NCBI RefSeq assembly: GCF_000513295.1
Contig: NC_023065.1
Span: 930,001-994,000 of the forward strand
Direction: 5' to 3'
Length of the DNA: 64,000 nucleotides
Origin: Magnetospirillum gryphiswaldense MSR-1 v2
Lineage (GTDB): Bacteria > Pseudomonadota > Alphaproteobacteria > Rhodospirillales > Magnetospirillaceae
The translations under genes were made by a program, and so were the position numbers. Positions 17,728-26,956 of the stretch are shown here, one piece after another. Every line of letters starts with the position of its first letter. Position 1 is the stretch's first letter. The notes below the pieces were generated by a model. That model searched no databases, was not told the DNA's origin, and worked only from the letters and a program-made list of their open reading frames with translations.

Positions 17728-19569
17728 TTAACCCTGGTCTTGCGCCGATGGCATGTCGACGGGCAGGCTTGCCTTGTCTTCAAGGGTGAAGCAGAAGACG
17801 GAGCCCTGGCCGGGGGCATCTTGCACCCAGATGTGACCGCCGTGCAGTTCGACGATCTTTTTGGCGCTGGCCAGCCCGATGCCGGTCCCTTGATACGCGT
17901 TACGGCCATGCAGGCGCTGGAACAGGCCGAAGATACGTTCGCGGTATTCCGGGGCGATGCCGATACCGTTGTCGGCTACCTTGATCACCCAAGCCGTGCC
18001 ATCGCGCTCGGCCTTGATCTCGACCCGGGGCGGCTGGTCGGGGCGGCGATACTTCAAGGCGTTGCCGATGAGATTCTGGAACAGGCGGACCAGTTCGACA
18101 CGGTTGCCGACCAGTGTGGGCAAGGTGTCGGCCAGCACCACCGTACCGCCGGAATCGGCCAAGGCGAGTCTCAGATTGTTCAAGGCCTCGGTCGCCAGCT
18201 CACGCAGATCCAGGGGTTCGGGGTGGCCGTCTTGTCGCCCGATGCGGGAATAATCCAGCAGATCCTTGATCAGTTCGCTCATGCGCAAGGCGCCTTCGCG
18301 GGCGAAACCGATAAATTCGAAGGCGTCCTTGTCCAGTTTGTCGCCATAACGCCGGGCCAGCAGGTCTACATAGGACACCACCATGCGCAACGGCTCTTGC
18401 AGATCGTGCGAGGCGACATAGGCGAATTGCTCGAGTTCGCGGTTGGAGGCCTGCAGCGCCGCCGTGCGCTCGGCGACCATCTGTTCCAGGTGGTCGCGGT
18501 ATTGTTGCAGTTCGCGCTCGACCGCCTTCAGGGTGTGGCTGATCTCGATCGCCTCGATCGGGCCGTGATCCAGCACCACCACCGGCGCGCCGGTGCCCAG
18601 GGCGATGGCCGGTGCGGCCAGGGCGCGGATGGATCGGCTGATCTTGCCGCCGATGACCCACACCGTCGCCACCCCGGCCAGCAGCAGTACGGTGATGCCG
18701 CCATAGATCAGGGCGATCTGGTTCAGGGTTTCCGCCAGGACGACGGTCCACGGCATGGATATCCCCACCGTCCAATTGGTCTCGGTCGAGCGGTTGAAGG
18801 CGATGATGACACCCAACCCCTCCAAGGTGTGGGTTTCGACTATTCCTTCCGTCGCCGTCTCAATCCGTTGCAGCAGGACGGGCGCCCCCTTTTTGCCCAC
18901 CAGTTGCTCGGCCATGTGGGTGCGCGCGGCGATCACTCCTTGCGGGTCGAAGATTGCGGCCATCCGTCCTTCGGGCAGGCGCTGATCCGTCAAAATCCTG
19001 GTCAGCGAATCGGTCAGGAAGCCGACGCTGAGCGCATAGGCGACTTTGCCGTCACGCCACACCGGCACCTCGATGCTGACCACCGGGCGCTTCATCACCC
19101 CGCCCATATACAGGTCGGAGATGCTTGGCTTGCCGGTCAGGAAGACCTGACGCAGGTTCTCGGGATTGCCGTGCCGGGGCAAGACTTCGCCATAGGGGCG
19201 GATGGTGTTCAGCAATTGCTGGCCGCTTTCGTCGCTCAGGACGAAGGTGAAACCGGGAAAACGGTCGTTCAGGACGCTTTTGGCTTCGGCGTGAAAGCCG
19301 GCGAAGTCCGATTGTTGCAGTTTCGAGGACACCGCCAGGGCCTGGGCCACGTTCAGGCCGATACTGAAGTTGCGGTCCAGCGCCGAAGTCAGTGCGCGGG
19401 CCGTCTGCAACAGGTCGATCTCGCTCTGCTTCTTTTGATTGCCGTAAAACGTGGCCGCCATCACGCCCAAGGCGATAGCCGCAGGAATGGCGGTGGCCAG
19501 GACAATGGCGATCAGCCTGGAGCGAATACTGGGCAGCGCAAACAGGGTTTGGATAGGCGTGAACCGCAT
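17728..19569 (-). CDS. membrane sensor histidine kinase with periplasmic Cache-like domain
   Basis: A 613-residue kinase: membrane helix about 17-40, a periplasmic double-Cache-type domain to about 285, second helix about 287-310, a coiled region, then HisKA with the H-box ASHDLQEPLRMV (His near 388) and HATPase_c with NLIGNALKYR, DNGIGIAP and GTGIGLA. The DLQEPLR form of the H-box is typical of phytochrome- and CHASE-type kinases. There is no receiver domain and no response-regulator gene adjacent. A periplasmic amino-acid-type binding protein gene lies 93 bases upstream on the same strand, so the binding protein may feed this sensor. The start lacks a clear RBS. The ligand is unknown. Confidence 0.9.
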   Translation of the reverse strand: MRFTPIQTLFALPSIRSRLIAIVLATAIPAAIALGVMAATFYGNQKKQSEIDLLQTARALTSALDRNFSIGLNVAQALAVSSKLQQSDFAGFHAEAKSVLNDRFPGFTFVLSDESGQQLLNTIRPYGEVLPRHGNPENLRQVFLTGKPSISDLYMGGVMKRPVVSIEVPVWRDGKVAYALSVGFLTDSLTRILTDQRLPEGRMAAIFDPQGVIAARTHMAEQLVGKKGAPVLLQRIETATEGIVETHTLEGLGVIIAFNRSTETNWTVGISMPWTVVLAETLNQIALIYGGITVLLLAGVATVWVIGGKISRSIRALAAPAIALGTGAPVVVLDHGPIEAIEISHTLKAVERELQQYRDHLEQMVAERTAALQASNRELEQFAYVASHDLQEPLRMVVSYVDLLARRYGDKLDKDAFEFIGFAREGALRMSELIKDLLDYSRIGRQDGHPEPLDLRELATEALNNLRLALADSGGTVVLADTLPTLVGNRVELVRLFQNLIGNALKYRRPDQPPRVEIKAERDGTAWVIKVADNGIGIAPEYRERIFGLFQRLHGRNAYQGTGIGLASAKKIVELHGGHIWVQDAPGQGSVFCFTLEDKASLPVDMPSAQDQG

Positions 19570-19662
19570 GATGTCGACCAGGAAGAATAATCCAATGAAT
19601 TATGCCATCAGCTTTAGCCGTCTCGCCAAATTTTTCATCGGGTTCTGCCGTATCCGGGGGGG

Positions 19663-20406
19663 CTAAAAGATATCGAAGGGGACATAGGCGCGGACGATGC
19701 GGCCCAGGCTGCCGTCACGGCTGGCATCTTCCAGCGCCTTGTCCAGCCGTTGCTGCAAATCGGGGCGGTCCTTGTTGAGGACGATATGGACCGGCCAGCC
19801 GGAATCGATGGGGTCAGAAACAAAGCCGAAATCGGTGCCGTCGGCGCTGATCAGAAACGGATGCACCGTCATCATCGGCGCCAGGATCAGATGGGCCTGT
19901 TGCAAGGGCAAGGTGGCGATGACGTCGAAAATGGTCGGGCGCGGCACCGGAATATAGCTGCCGCCATATTTGTCGGCCAGCCATTTGGCCTGGCGCGAGC
20001 CTTCCTGCACCGCCACCTTGCGGCCCCGGACCAGATCGTCCATGGAGTGGCCGGCCAGATCGCGGTGACCGACGAAAACCGAGGTGGAACGCCAATAGGG
20101 CCGCGAAAACAGCATGTCCTTTTCGCGTTCCGGCGTTTTGGTCAGATTGCCGAAGCCGATCTGCGCCTTGCCGTCGCGCACATGGGCGACCAGGGCGGCC
20201 AAGGGCATCAATTGATAGCGGCAGCGCAGTTCCAGGCGTTGGCACAACAGCCGGGCCAGATCCATGTTGATGCCGGTGATGCTGCCGTCCGGCTGATGCA
20301 TGCTGAAATTGGGGGTGGAATCGGTAAGGGCGACAATCACATCCTCGGCTGCCACCGGCATGGCGGAGAACAGCCAGATGATGGCTGCGAACTTAACCCT
20401 TCGCAT
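19663..20406 (-). CDS. periplasmic solute-binding protein, family 3
   Basis: Encodes 247 residues with a signal peptide (residues 1-20, cleavage after VAA) and the SBP_bac_3 fold signature: GSITGINMDLARLLCQRL, the GKAQIGFGNLTKTPERE core and a C-terminal RLDKALEDASRDGSLGRI helix typical of polar amino-acid binding proteins. GGGAGGGG before the ATG at 20406 defines the start; the frame is open further up only because it overlaps tsaD. No ABC permease or ATPase is adjacent; the next gene downstream is the sensor kinase, which suggests a sensory role rather than uptake. The ligand cannot be told from sequence. Confidence 0.85.
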   Translation of the reverse strand: MRRVKFAAIIWLFSAMPVAAEDVIVALTDSTPNFSMHQPDGSITGINMDLARLLCQRLELRCRYQLMPLAALVAHVRDGKAQIGFGNLTKTPEREKDMLFSRPYWRSTSVFVGHRDLAGHSMDDLVRGRKVAVQEGSRQAKWLADKYGGSYIPVPRPTIFDVIATLPLQQAHLILAPMMTVHPFLISADGTDFGFVSDPIDSGWPVHIVLNKDRPDLQQRLDKALEDASRDGSLGRIVRAYVPFDIF

Positions 20407-20453
20407 AGATTCCCCTCCCAATCCCCACTCGAAAGTATGGAGATTGTGCGTGA

Positions 20454-22517
<2,064 letters not shown>

Positions 22518-22519
22518 CG

Positions 22520-23251
22520 ATGATGAAGACGGCGCTGGTCACCCGCCCGCGCGAGGACGCGCAAGGTCTGGCGGATGAGCTGACCGGGCGCGGTCTGGCG
22601 GTGATGATCGAGCCGTTGCTGGATATCGTCCCGGTGGAGGGGGCGGATATTCCCACCCAGGGCGTCCAGGGCATCCTGGCCACTTCGGCCAACGGCGTGC
22701 GCGCCTTGGCCCGGCGCCTGCCCGACCGATCCTTGCCCGTGTGGGCGGTGGGCGATGCCTCGGCCCGTGAGGCGCGGCGCATGGGTTACACTTCGGTGGA
22801 AAGCGCCGGTGGCGACGTCGATGATCTGGCGGCCCTGGTCGCCGGGCGCTGCCGGCCCGAGGACGGCTGTTTCCTCCATGCCGCCGGCACCGTGGTGGCC
22901 GGCGATCTGGCCGGCATGCTGGGGCGTCAGGGCTTCGACGTGCGTCGTCTGGTTTTGTATCAGGCCCGCACCGCCAGCGTCTTGTCGGCTGACCTGCTTC
23001 AGGCCCTGGCGGCGGGGGAAATCGACGCCGCCTTGTTTTTCTCTCCCCGCACGGCGGCAACCTTTGTTACCTTGGCTGGCGCTGCCGGCGCGGGGGAAAT
23101 GACTGCCGGCATTGTCGCCTATGCCCTCAGCCCCGCCGTCGCGCGGGAGCTGTCCGCCTTGCCCTGGTCCGCCCTGCGGGTGGCCGAGGCTCCCACGCAA
23201 GCGGCGCTGCTGGCAGCGCTGGATACGGATTTGAAGCGGGGATATTCATGA
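22520..23251 (+). CDS. hemD: uroporphyrinogen-III synthase
   Basis: Closes hydroxymethylbilane with inversion of ring D to give uroporphyrinogen III. HemD sequences are poorly conserved; the 243-residue product matches in length and in the typical VTRPREDAQGLADEL opening, the LATSANGVRALA block, VWAVGDASAREARRMGY and FFSPRTAATF near the C-terminal domain. Two adjacent ATG codons follow the hemC TGA after two bases. Its last codons overlap the ATG of the mitofilin gene by four bases (ATGA), a sign of translational coupling. Confidence 0.93.
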   Translation: MMKTALVTRPREDAQGLADELTGRGLAVMIEPLLDIVPVEGADIPTQGVQGILATSANGVRALARRLPDRSLPVWAVGDASAREARRMGYTSVESAGGDVDDLAALVAGRCRPEDGCFLHAAGTVVAGDLAGMLGRQGFDVRRLVLYQARTASVLSADLLQALAAGEIDAALFFSPRTAATFVTLAGAAGAGEMTAGIVAYALSPAVARELSALPWSALRVAEAPTQAALLAALDTDLKRGYS

Positions 23252-24354
23252 CCGAGAGTGAAAAGCCGGAACCGACCGAGGACAACACCGTCGCCGCCGA
23301 AACTCCGGCCCTTTCTCCTGACCCTGTCGCCACCGACAATGGGCCCGTCAAAGCCAAGTCCGCGCCCTGGCTGGCCCTGGGCGCCTCGGCCTCGTTGATC
23401 GCCCTGGTGGTGGCCGGGGTGGCGTCGTTCGATCATTGGAAGGATCTGGTGCTGCCGGCGCGGACCCAGGCCCCGGTGCCGGTGGCCGCCAGCCCGGTGA
23501 ACCCGGCCCCGGCTCCAGCCTTCCGCCCGGCCTCGGAAACCGACGGCCTGCGGGCCGAGCTGAATTCCCTGCGCGACCGACTGGGCCAGTTGGAAAACCG
23601 CGACATCGGCGCCGATCCGGCCCGCTTGGGCAAGGCCGAGGCCGCCATCCAGGCGTTGCAGGCGCTGCCCCAGATGCCGCCGAATCTGGTGGCCGAAATG
23701 GGCGAATTGTCCAAGCAGGTGGTCGAGCTCAAGCGTACCAGCGCCGATGCGGCGGCGGTCCTGCGTCTGGCCGACCGGGTGGAAAAGGCCGAGGCGGAAA
23801 TGCGCGAGCTTCAGGCCAAGCGGTCCTCCGCCGTCGCCCAATTGCTGGCGGTGGGCCAATTGCGCGAGGCGCTGGCCCGCGCCATGCCCTATGACAATGA
23901 ATTGCGCGCGTTGCTGGCCCTGGCCGGATCGGACCCGGAGGTGGTCAGCGTCACCCAGCCGCTGAAGGCCCGCGCCGTTACCGGCATTCCCACCGCGCCG
24001 ACATTGATTGGCCGCTTCCATCGTCTGGCCCCCGATCTGGTCCGCGCCCAGGTGCTGCCGGCTGACCAAAGCTGGTGGCGGCAGACCTTGGACCGCCTCA
24101 CCTCGTTGGTGACCGTCCGGCGTGAAGACGGCGAGGCCGCCGGTGACAGCGCCGCCGCCATCGTCGCCCGCGTCGAGGCCCGGCTGGCCGAGGACGATCT
24201 GGAACACGCCGCCGCCGAAGCCGCCGGCCTGAAGGATGCCGCCGCCGAGATCGCCGCCCCCTGGCTGGCCGATGTGCAGGCGCGGCTGGTCGCCGACAAG
24301 GCGGCATCCGCCTTGACCGCCCATGTGGTGGCCCAGGTGGGGGCGCGGCAATGA
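23248..24354 (+). CDS. alphaproteobacterial mitofilin/Mic60-family inner-membrane protein
   Basis: A 368-residue protein with a short acidic cytoplasmic N-terminus, one membrane helix at about 41-61, a Pro/Ala-rich linker, a heptad-rich coiled-coil region about 95-200 and a C-terminal mitofilin-like domain (GQLREALARAMPYDNELRAL at the start, with alternating short helices to the end). Homologues shape mitochondrial cristae and bacterial intracytoplasmic membranes; the adjacency to hem genes and hemY is the arrangement described for alphaproteobacterial Mic60. It is coupled by ATGA overlaps to hemD before and hemY after. In a Magnetospirillum-like host a role in membrane invagination is an attractive inference, not shown here. 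Confidence 0.85.
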   Translation: MTESEKPEPTEDNTVAAETPALSPDPVATDNGPVKAKSAPWLALGASASLIALVVAGVASFDHWKDLVLPARTQAPVPVAASPVNPAPAPAFRPASETDGLRAELNSLRDRLGQLENRDIGADPARLGKAEAAIQALQALPQMPPNLVAEMGELSKQVVELKRTSADAAAVLRLADRVEKAEAEMRELQAKRSSAVAQLLAVGQLREALARAMPYDNELRALLALAGSDPEVVSVTQPLKARAVTGIPTAPTLIGRFHRLAPDLVRAQVLPADQSWWRQTLDRLTSLVTVRREDGEAAGDSAAAIVARVEARLAEDDLEHAAAEAAGLKDAAAEIAAPWLADVQARLVADKAASALTAHVVAQVGARQ

Positions 24355-25661
24355 TGGCCCGCCGCCTGTTCCTGTTCGCCCTGCTGGTCGCGGCCCTGGT
24401 GGCGGCATCGGTGTGGTTGGCCGAACGTCCCGGTCAGGTGACCGTGCATTGGCAGGGCTGGCGCGTCGATACCAGCGTGCCGGTGCTGTTGGTGGCCATG
24501 CTGACCTTCATGGTGCTGGTGGCGGTTGTCACCCGTTTCGTCGCTGCTGTTGTTTCCGCCCCCGGTCGCTTTCTTGCCCGCCGGCGGGAAAAGCGGCGCC
24601 GGCGTGGTTATGCCGCCTTGTCCGACGGTTTGGCGGCGGTGGCCATCGGTGACCGCAAGGCCGCCGGCAAACTGGCCCGGCAGGCCGACAAGCTGCTGGC
24701 CGATCCGCAGCTGACCGGGTTGCTGACCGCCCAGGCGGCGGAACTGTCGGGTGACGAAGACGAGGCCGAACGACGCCTCAAGACCATGGTCGAGCGCCCG
24801 CAGACGGCGCTGTTGGGGTTGAAGGGGCTGCTGGCCCTGGCCCAGCGCCGTGGCGATCATGGTGCCGCCTTGGATTATGCCCGCCGCGCCTGGGCCATGG
24901 GGGTTCCGGCCCAGGATCTGGCCGAGGCGCTGTTCCGACTGCAAGCCGGTGCCGGCCAGTGGGTCGAGGCCGAGGTGACCCTGGACGAGGCGCGCAAGCG
25001 CCGGGCGATGAAGCCCGAGGATATCCGCCATCTGTCGGCTTTGGTGCAGTTGGAGCGGTCATTGCAGGTGGAGCGCGACGGTGACCCCGCCGCCGCCCTG
25101 TCGCTGGCCCTGAAGGCCCATCAGGCCGATTTCACCCTGGTCGAGGCGTCGGCCCGTGCCGCCCGTCTGCTGCACCGCGCCGGCAAGGACCGCAAGGCCC
25201 TGGCCGTCATCGTCACCACTTGGCAGGTGGCGCCGCATCCGCATCTGGTCGAGGCCTGCATCGCCCTGGCTCCGGCGGAAACGCCGTTGCAGCGTGTCAA
25301 GCGGCTGGAAAAGCTGGTCAAGGCCAATCCCGATGCCGCCGATGGTCATGTGGCCCTGGCCGAGGCGGCGCTGGCGGCGAAATTGTGGGGGCAGGCGCGC
25401 AACCATCTGGAACTGGCCGCCAAGCTGCGGCCCAGCGCCGGCACCTTCTTTCTGCTGGCGCGGCTGGAGCGCGAGGAGCGCCAGGACGAAGCGGCGGCGC
25501 AGGCCTGGATGGCCAAGGCCACCACCGCCCCGGCGGAGCCGGCTTGGCACTGCCACGCCTGTGGCCGGCCCGCCGATGGCTGGGCTTCGGCCTGTCCGGC
25601 CTGCGGCGCCTTTGATGCCCTGGACTGGCGTCAGCCGGCGGTGGCGCTGCTGCCGGTTTAA
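24351..25661 (+). CDS. hemY: HemY-type tetratricopeptide membrane protein with C-terminal zinc ribbon
   Basis: Encodes 436 residues: two N-terminal membrane helices (about 5-22 and 41-64) with the GQVTVHWQGWRVDTSVPVL linker typical of the HemY N-terminal domain, a basic cytosolic stretch RRREKRRRR, then TPR-like helices to about 390. The end carries a four-cysteine ribbon, Cys401/Cys404 and Cys415/Cys418 (CHACG...CPACG). This HemY is not protoporphyrinogen oxidase; its biochemical role in tetrapyrrole synthesis is unsettled. It is the last gene of the operon; its stop codon overlaps the cyaY stop codon on the other strand by four bases. Confidence 0.9.
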   Translation: MMARRLFLFALLVAALVAASVWLAERPGQVTVHWQGWRVDTSVPVLLVAMLTFMVLVAVVTRFVAAVVSAPGRFLARRREKRRRRGYAALSDGLAAVAIGDRKAAGKLARQADKLLADPQLTGLLTAQAAELSGDEDEAERRLKTMVERPQTALLGLKGLLALAQRRGDHGAALDYARRAWAMGVPAQDLAEALFRLQAGAGQWVEAEVTLDEARKRRAMKPEDIRHLSALVQLERSLQVERDGDPAAALSLALKAHQADFTLVEASARAARLLHRAGKDRKALAVIVTTWQVAPHPHLVEACIALAPAETPLQRVKRLEKLVKANPDAADGHVALAEAALAAKLWGQARNHLELAAKLRPSAGTFFLLARLEREERQDEAAAQAWMAKATTAPAEPAWHCHACGRPADGWASACPACGAFDALDWRQPAVALLPV

Positions 25662-25984
25662 AAAGCCAGCGTTACGCCGAATTTGGCGTTCAGTTCCGCC
25701 GCCAGCACCGTCGGCAACGTCTTGGACGGGTCGCGGGTGGACAGCCATTGGCCGTCGGCGAAGTCGTAATGGCTGGCGCCGCTGGCCGGCGACGACATCC
25801 ATATTTGCCGATTGGGCGTGTGCTTGTTGATGACGTACTGGCCGCCGGTCTCCAGCGACAGGGTCAGGATGCCGCCTTGCAATTCGGCGTCGATGTCGTC
25901 GCCTAAGGCGTCGTCGATCAGATCGGCTGCGCGGCTCAAGAATTCATCGGCGGCGGCGGTGAAACGGCTTTCCTCAACGCTCAT
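25658..25984 (-). CDS. cyaY: iron donor/frataxin-like protein CyaY
   Basis: Frataxin-family protein that binds iron through acidic residues and tunes Fe-S cluster assembly. The 108-residue product shows an acidic first helix (DDALGDDIDAELQGG), then the beta-sheet signature GGILTLSLE, YVINKHTPNRQIWMSSP and DFADGQW. AAAGGA is seven bases before ATG 25984, which decides the start over two upstream Met codons in the frame. It sits tail to tail with hemY, an iron-using pathway neighbour; the two transcripts must overlap. Confidence 0.95.
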   Translation of the reverse strand: MSVEESRFTAAADEFLSRAADLIDDALGDDIDAELQGGILTLSLETGGQYVINKHTPNRQIWMSSPASGASHYDFADGQWLSTRDPSKTLPTVLAAELNAKFGVTLAF

Positions 25985-26052
25985 GACCATTCCTTTCATG
26001 CTTGCGGCGGATGGTACCCAAGCCGGCTGATCGGGTCATCACCTGATTTCCG

Positions 26053-26082
26053 TTGCAAGCATTTCAATTGCCGGGTGATACT
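26053..26082 (+). promoter_or_regulatory. candidate sigma-70 promoter for the receiver-like gene
   Basis: TTGCAA at 26053-26058 and GATACT at 26077-26082 are separated by 18 bases, 52 bases upstream of the ATG of the next gene. The match is moderate. Confidence 0.4.
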
Positions 26083-26134
26083 GTCTCGAATGCAGGAGCC
26101 ACGACAGAGGGCCCGCAGGTGGAGGGAGACATCC

Positions 26135-26461
26135 ATGAAACGCATCATGGTCATCGAGACCGAGGCGCGCGCCCGTCAGGCTTTGAAGTCAATTCTGGAA
26201 ACCGCTGGCTATGAAGTGGTGGTGGCCGTCGATGGCGGTGACGCCCAATCAAGGCACAGCGCCCGTCCCGCCGATCTGGTCATCGCCGACGGCATCGACG
26301 ATCCGCCGGTTGGTGCCCGGATTCTGGCGGTTCCCGGCGGTACCGACCAGCGCCGGGCCATGCTGTCGGAACGGTTGCGGCTGTCGGGGGCGCAGACCTT
26401 TCTGCCCAAGCCGTTCCGCCGTGACGACCTGTTGGACGCCGTCCGCTTGTCGTTGGCGTGA
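26135..26461 (+). CDS. short, degenerate stand-alone receiver-domain protein
   Basis: Encodes 108 residues with a receiver-like pattern: MKRIMVIETEARARQALKSILETAGYEVVVAVDGGDA, a phospho-acceptor-like Asp52 in DLVIADGIDD and the conserved Lys92 in FLPKPF. The usual acidic pair after strand 1 (ED or DD) is Glu8-Thr9, and the segment between Asp52 and the next strand is shortened, so phosphorylation may be impaired. GGAGGGAG at 26121-26128 supports the start at 26135. Neighbours are cyaY (divergent) and rpmE; no kinase is near. Function unknown. Confidence 0.75.
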   Translation: MKRIMVIETEARARQALKSILETAGYEVVVAVDGGDAQSRHSARPADLVIADGIDDPPVGARILAVPGGTDQRRAMLSERLRLSGAQTFLPKPFRRDDLLDAVRLSLA

Positions 26462-26468
26462 ACAAAAA

Positions 26469-26499
26469 TGCGGGAAGCGTGAAAAACTTGTTTCCCGCA
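26469..26499. repeat. 8-bp inverted repeat after the receiver-like gene
   Basis: Arms TGCGGGAA (26469-26476) and TTCCCGCA (26492-26499) with a 15-base loop, seven bases after the stop codon. There is no clear T-run downstream, so it is at best an imperfect terminator. It ends immediately upstream of the rpmE promoter. Confidence 0.45.
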
Positions 26500-26500
26500 C

Positions 26501-26529
26501 TTGCACAGGGCTTAGGTTTTCTGTATAGA
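26501..26529 (+). promoter_or_regulatory. sigma-70 promoter for rpmE
   Basis: TTGCAC (26501-26506), a 17-base spacer and TATAGA (26524-26529) form a good housekeeping promoter 31 bases upstream of the rpmE ATG. Confidence 0.7.
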
Positions 26530-26560
26530 GGGCGCCTTCGATTTGCAAAGCAGGACGGCC

Positions 26561-26785
26561 ATGAAGAACGACATTCATCCCGACTACCATGAGATCAACG
26601 TGGTGATGACGGACGGCACCGAATTCAAGACCCGTTCGACCATGGGCAAGGCCGGCGACACTCTGCGTCTGGATATTGATCCCAAGTCCCATCCGGCTTG
26701 GACCGGCGTGCATCGCATGGTGGATTCGGGCGGTCAGATCGCCAAGTTCAACAAGCGTTTCGCCAGCTTCGGCATCAAGTCGTAA
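26561..26785 (+). CDS. rpmE: 50S ribosomal protein L31, zinc-free type
   Basis: A 74-residue protein starting [19 protein letters not shown] and ending [15 protein letters not shown], matching the alphaproteobacterial L31. It has no cysteine, so it is the C-minus form lacking the CxxC zinc site found in E. coli RpmE. The start is the Met six codons into the longer open frame, preceded by a GGACGG-like RBS. It has its own promoter and terminator and so is a monocistronic unit. Confidence 0.95.
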   Translation: MKNDIHPDYHEINVVMTDGTEFKTRSTMGKAGDTLRLDIDPKSHPAWTGVHRMVDSGGQIAKFNKRFASFGIKS

Positions 26786-26830
26786 GTCTTTAATCCGCTT
26801 GCGGTTTTCAGCCGCGCGGTGGTCGAAAAG

Positions 26831-26866
26831 AATGCCGTTGGATCCTTGATCCGACGGCATTTTTTC
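26831..26866 (+). terminator. rho-independent terminator after rpmE
   Basis: Arms AATGCCGTTGGATC (26831-26844) and GATCCGACGGCATT (26848-26861), with one G-T pair and a three-base loop, are followed by a T-run ending at 26865. A strong intrinsic terminator. Confidence 0.9.
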
Positions 26867-26956
26867 TGCTTTATGGTGGACTTCGCACCGCGAAGGCGGT
26901 ACAGCAAGGCGGGGTAGGGAAGGCTCTCGAGCCGATTAGGCGGACGCGCGTTAACC

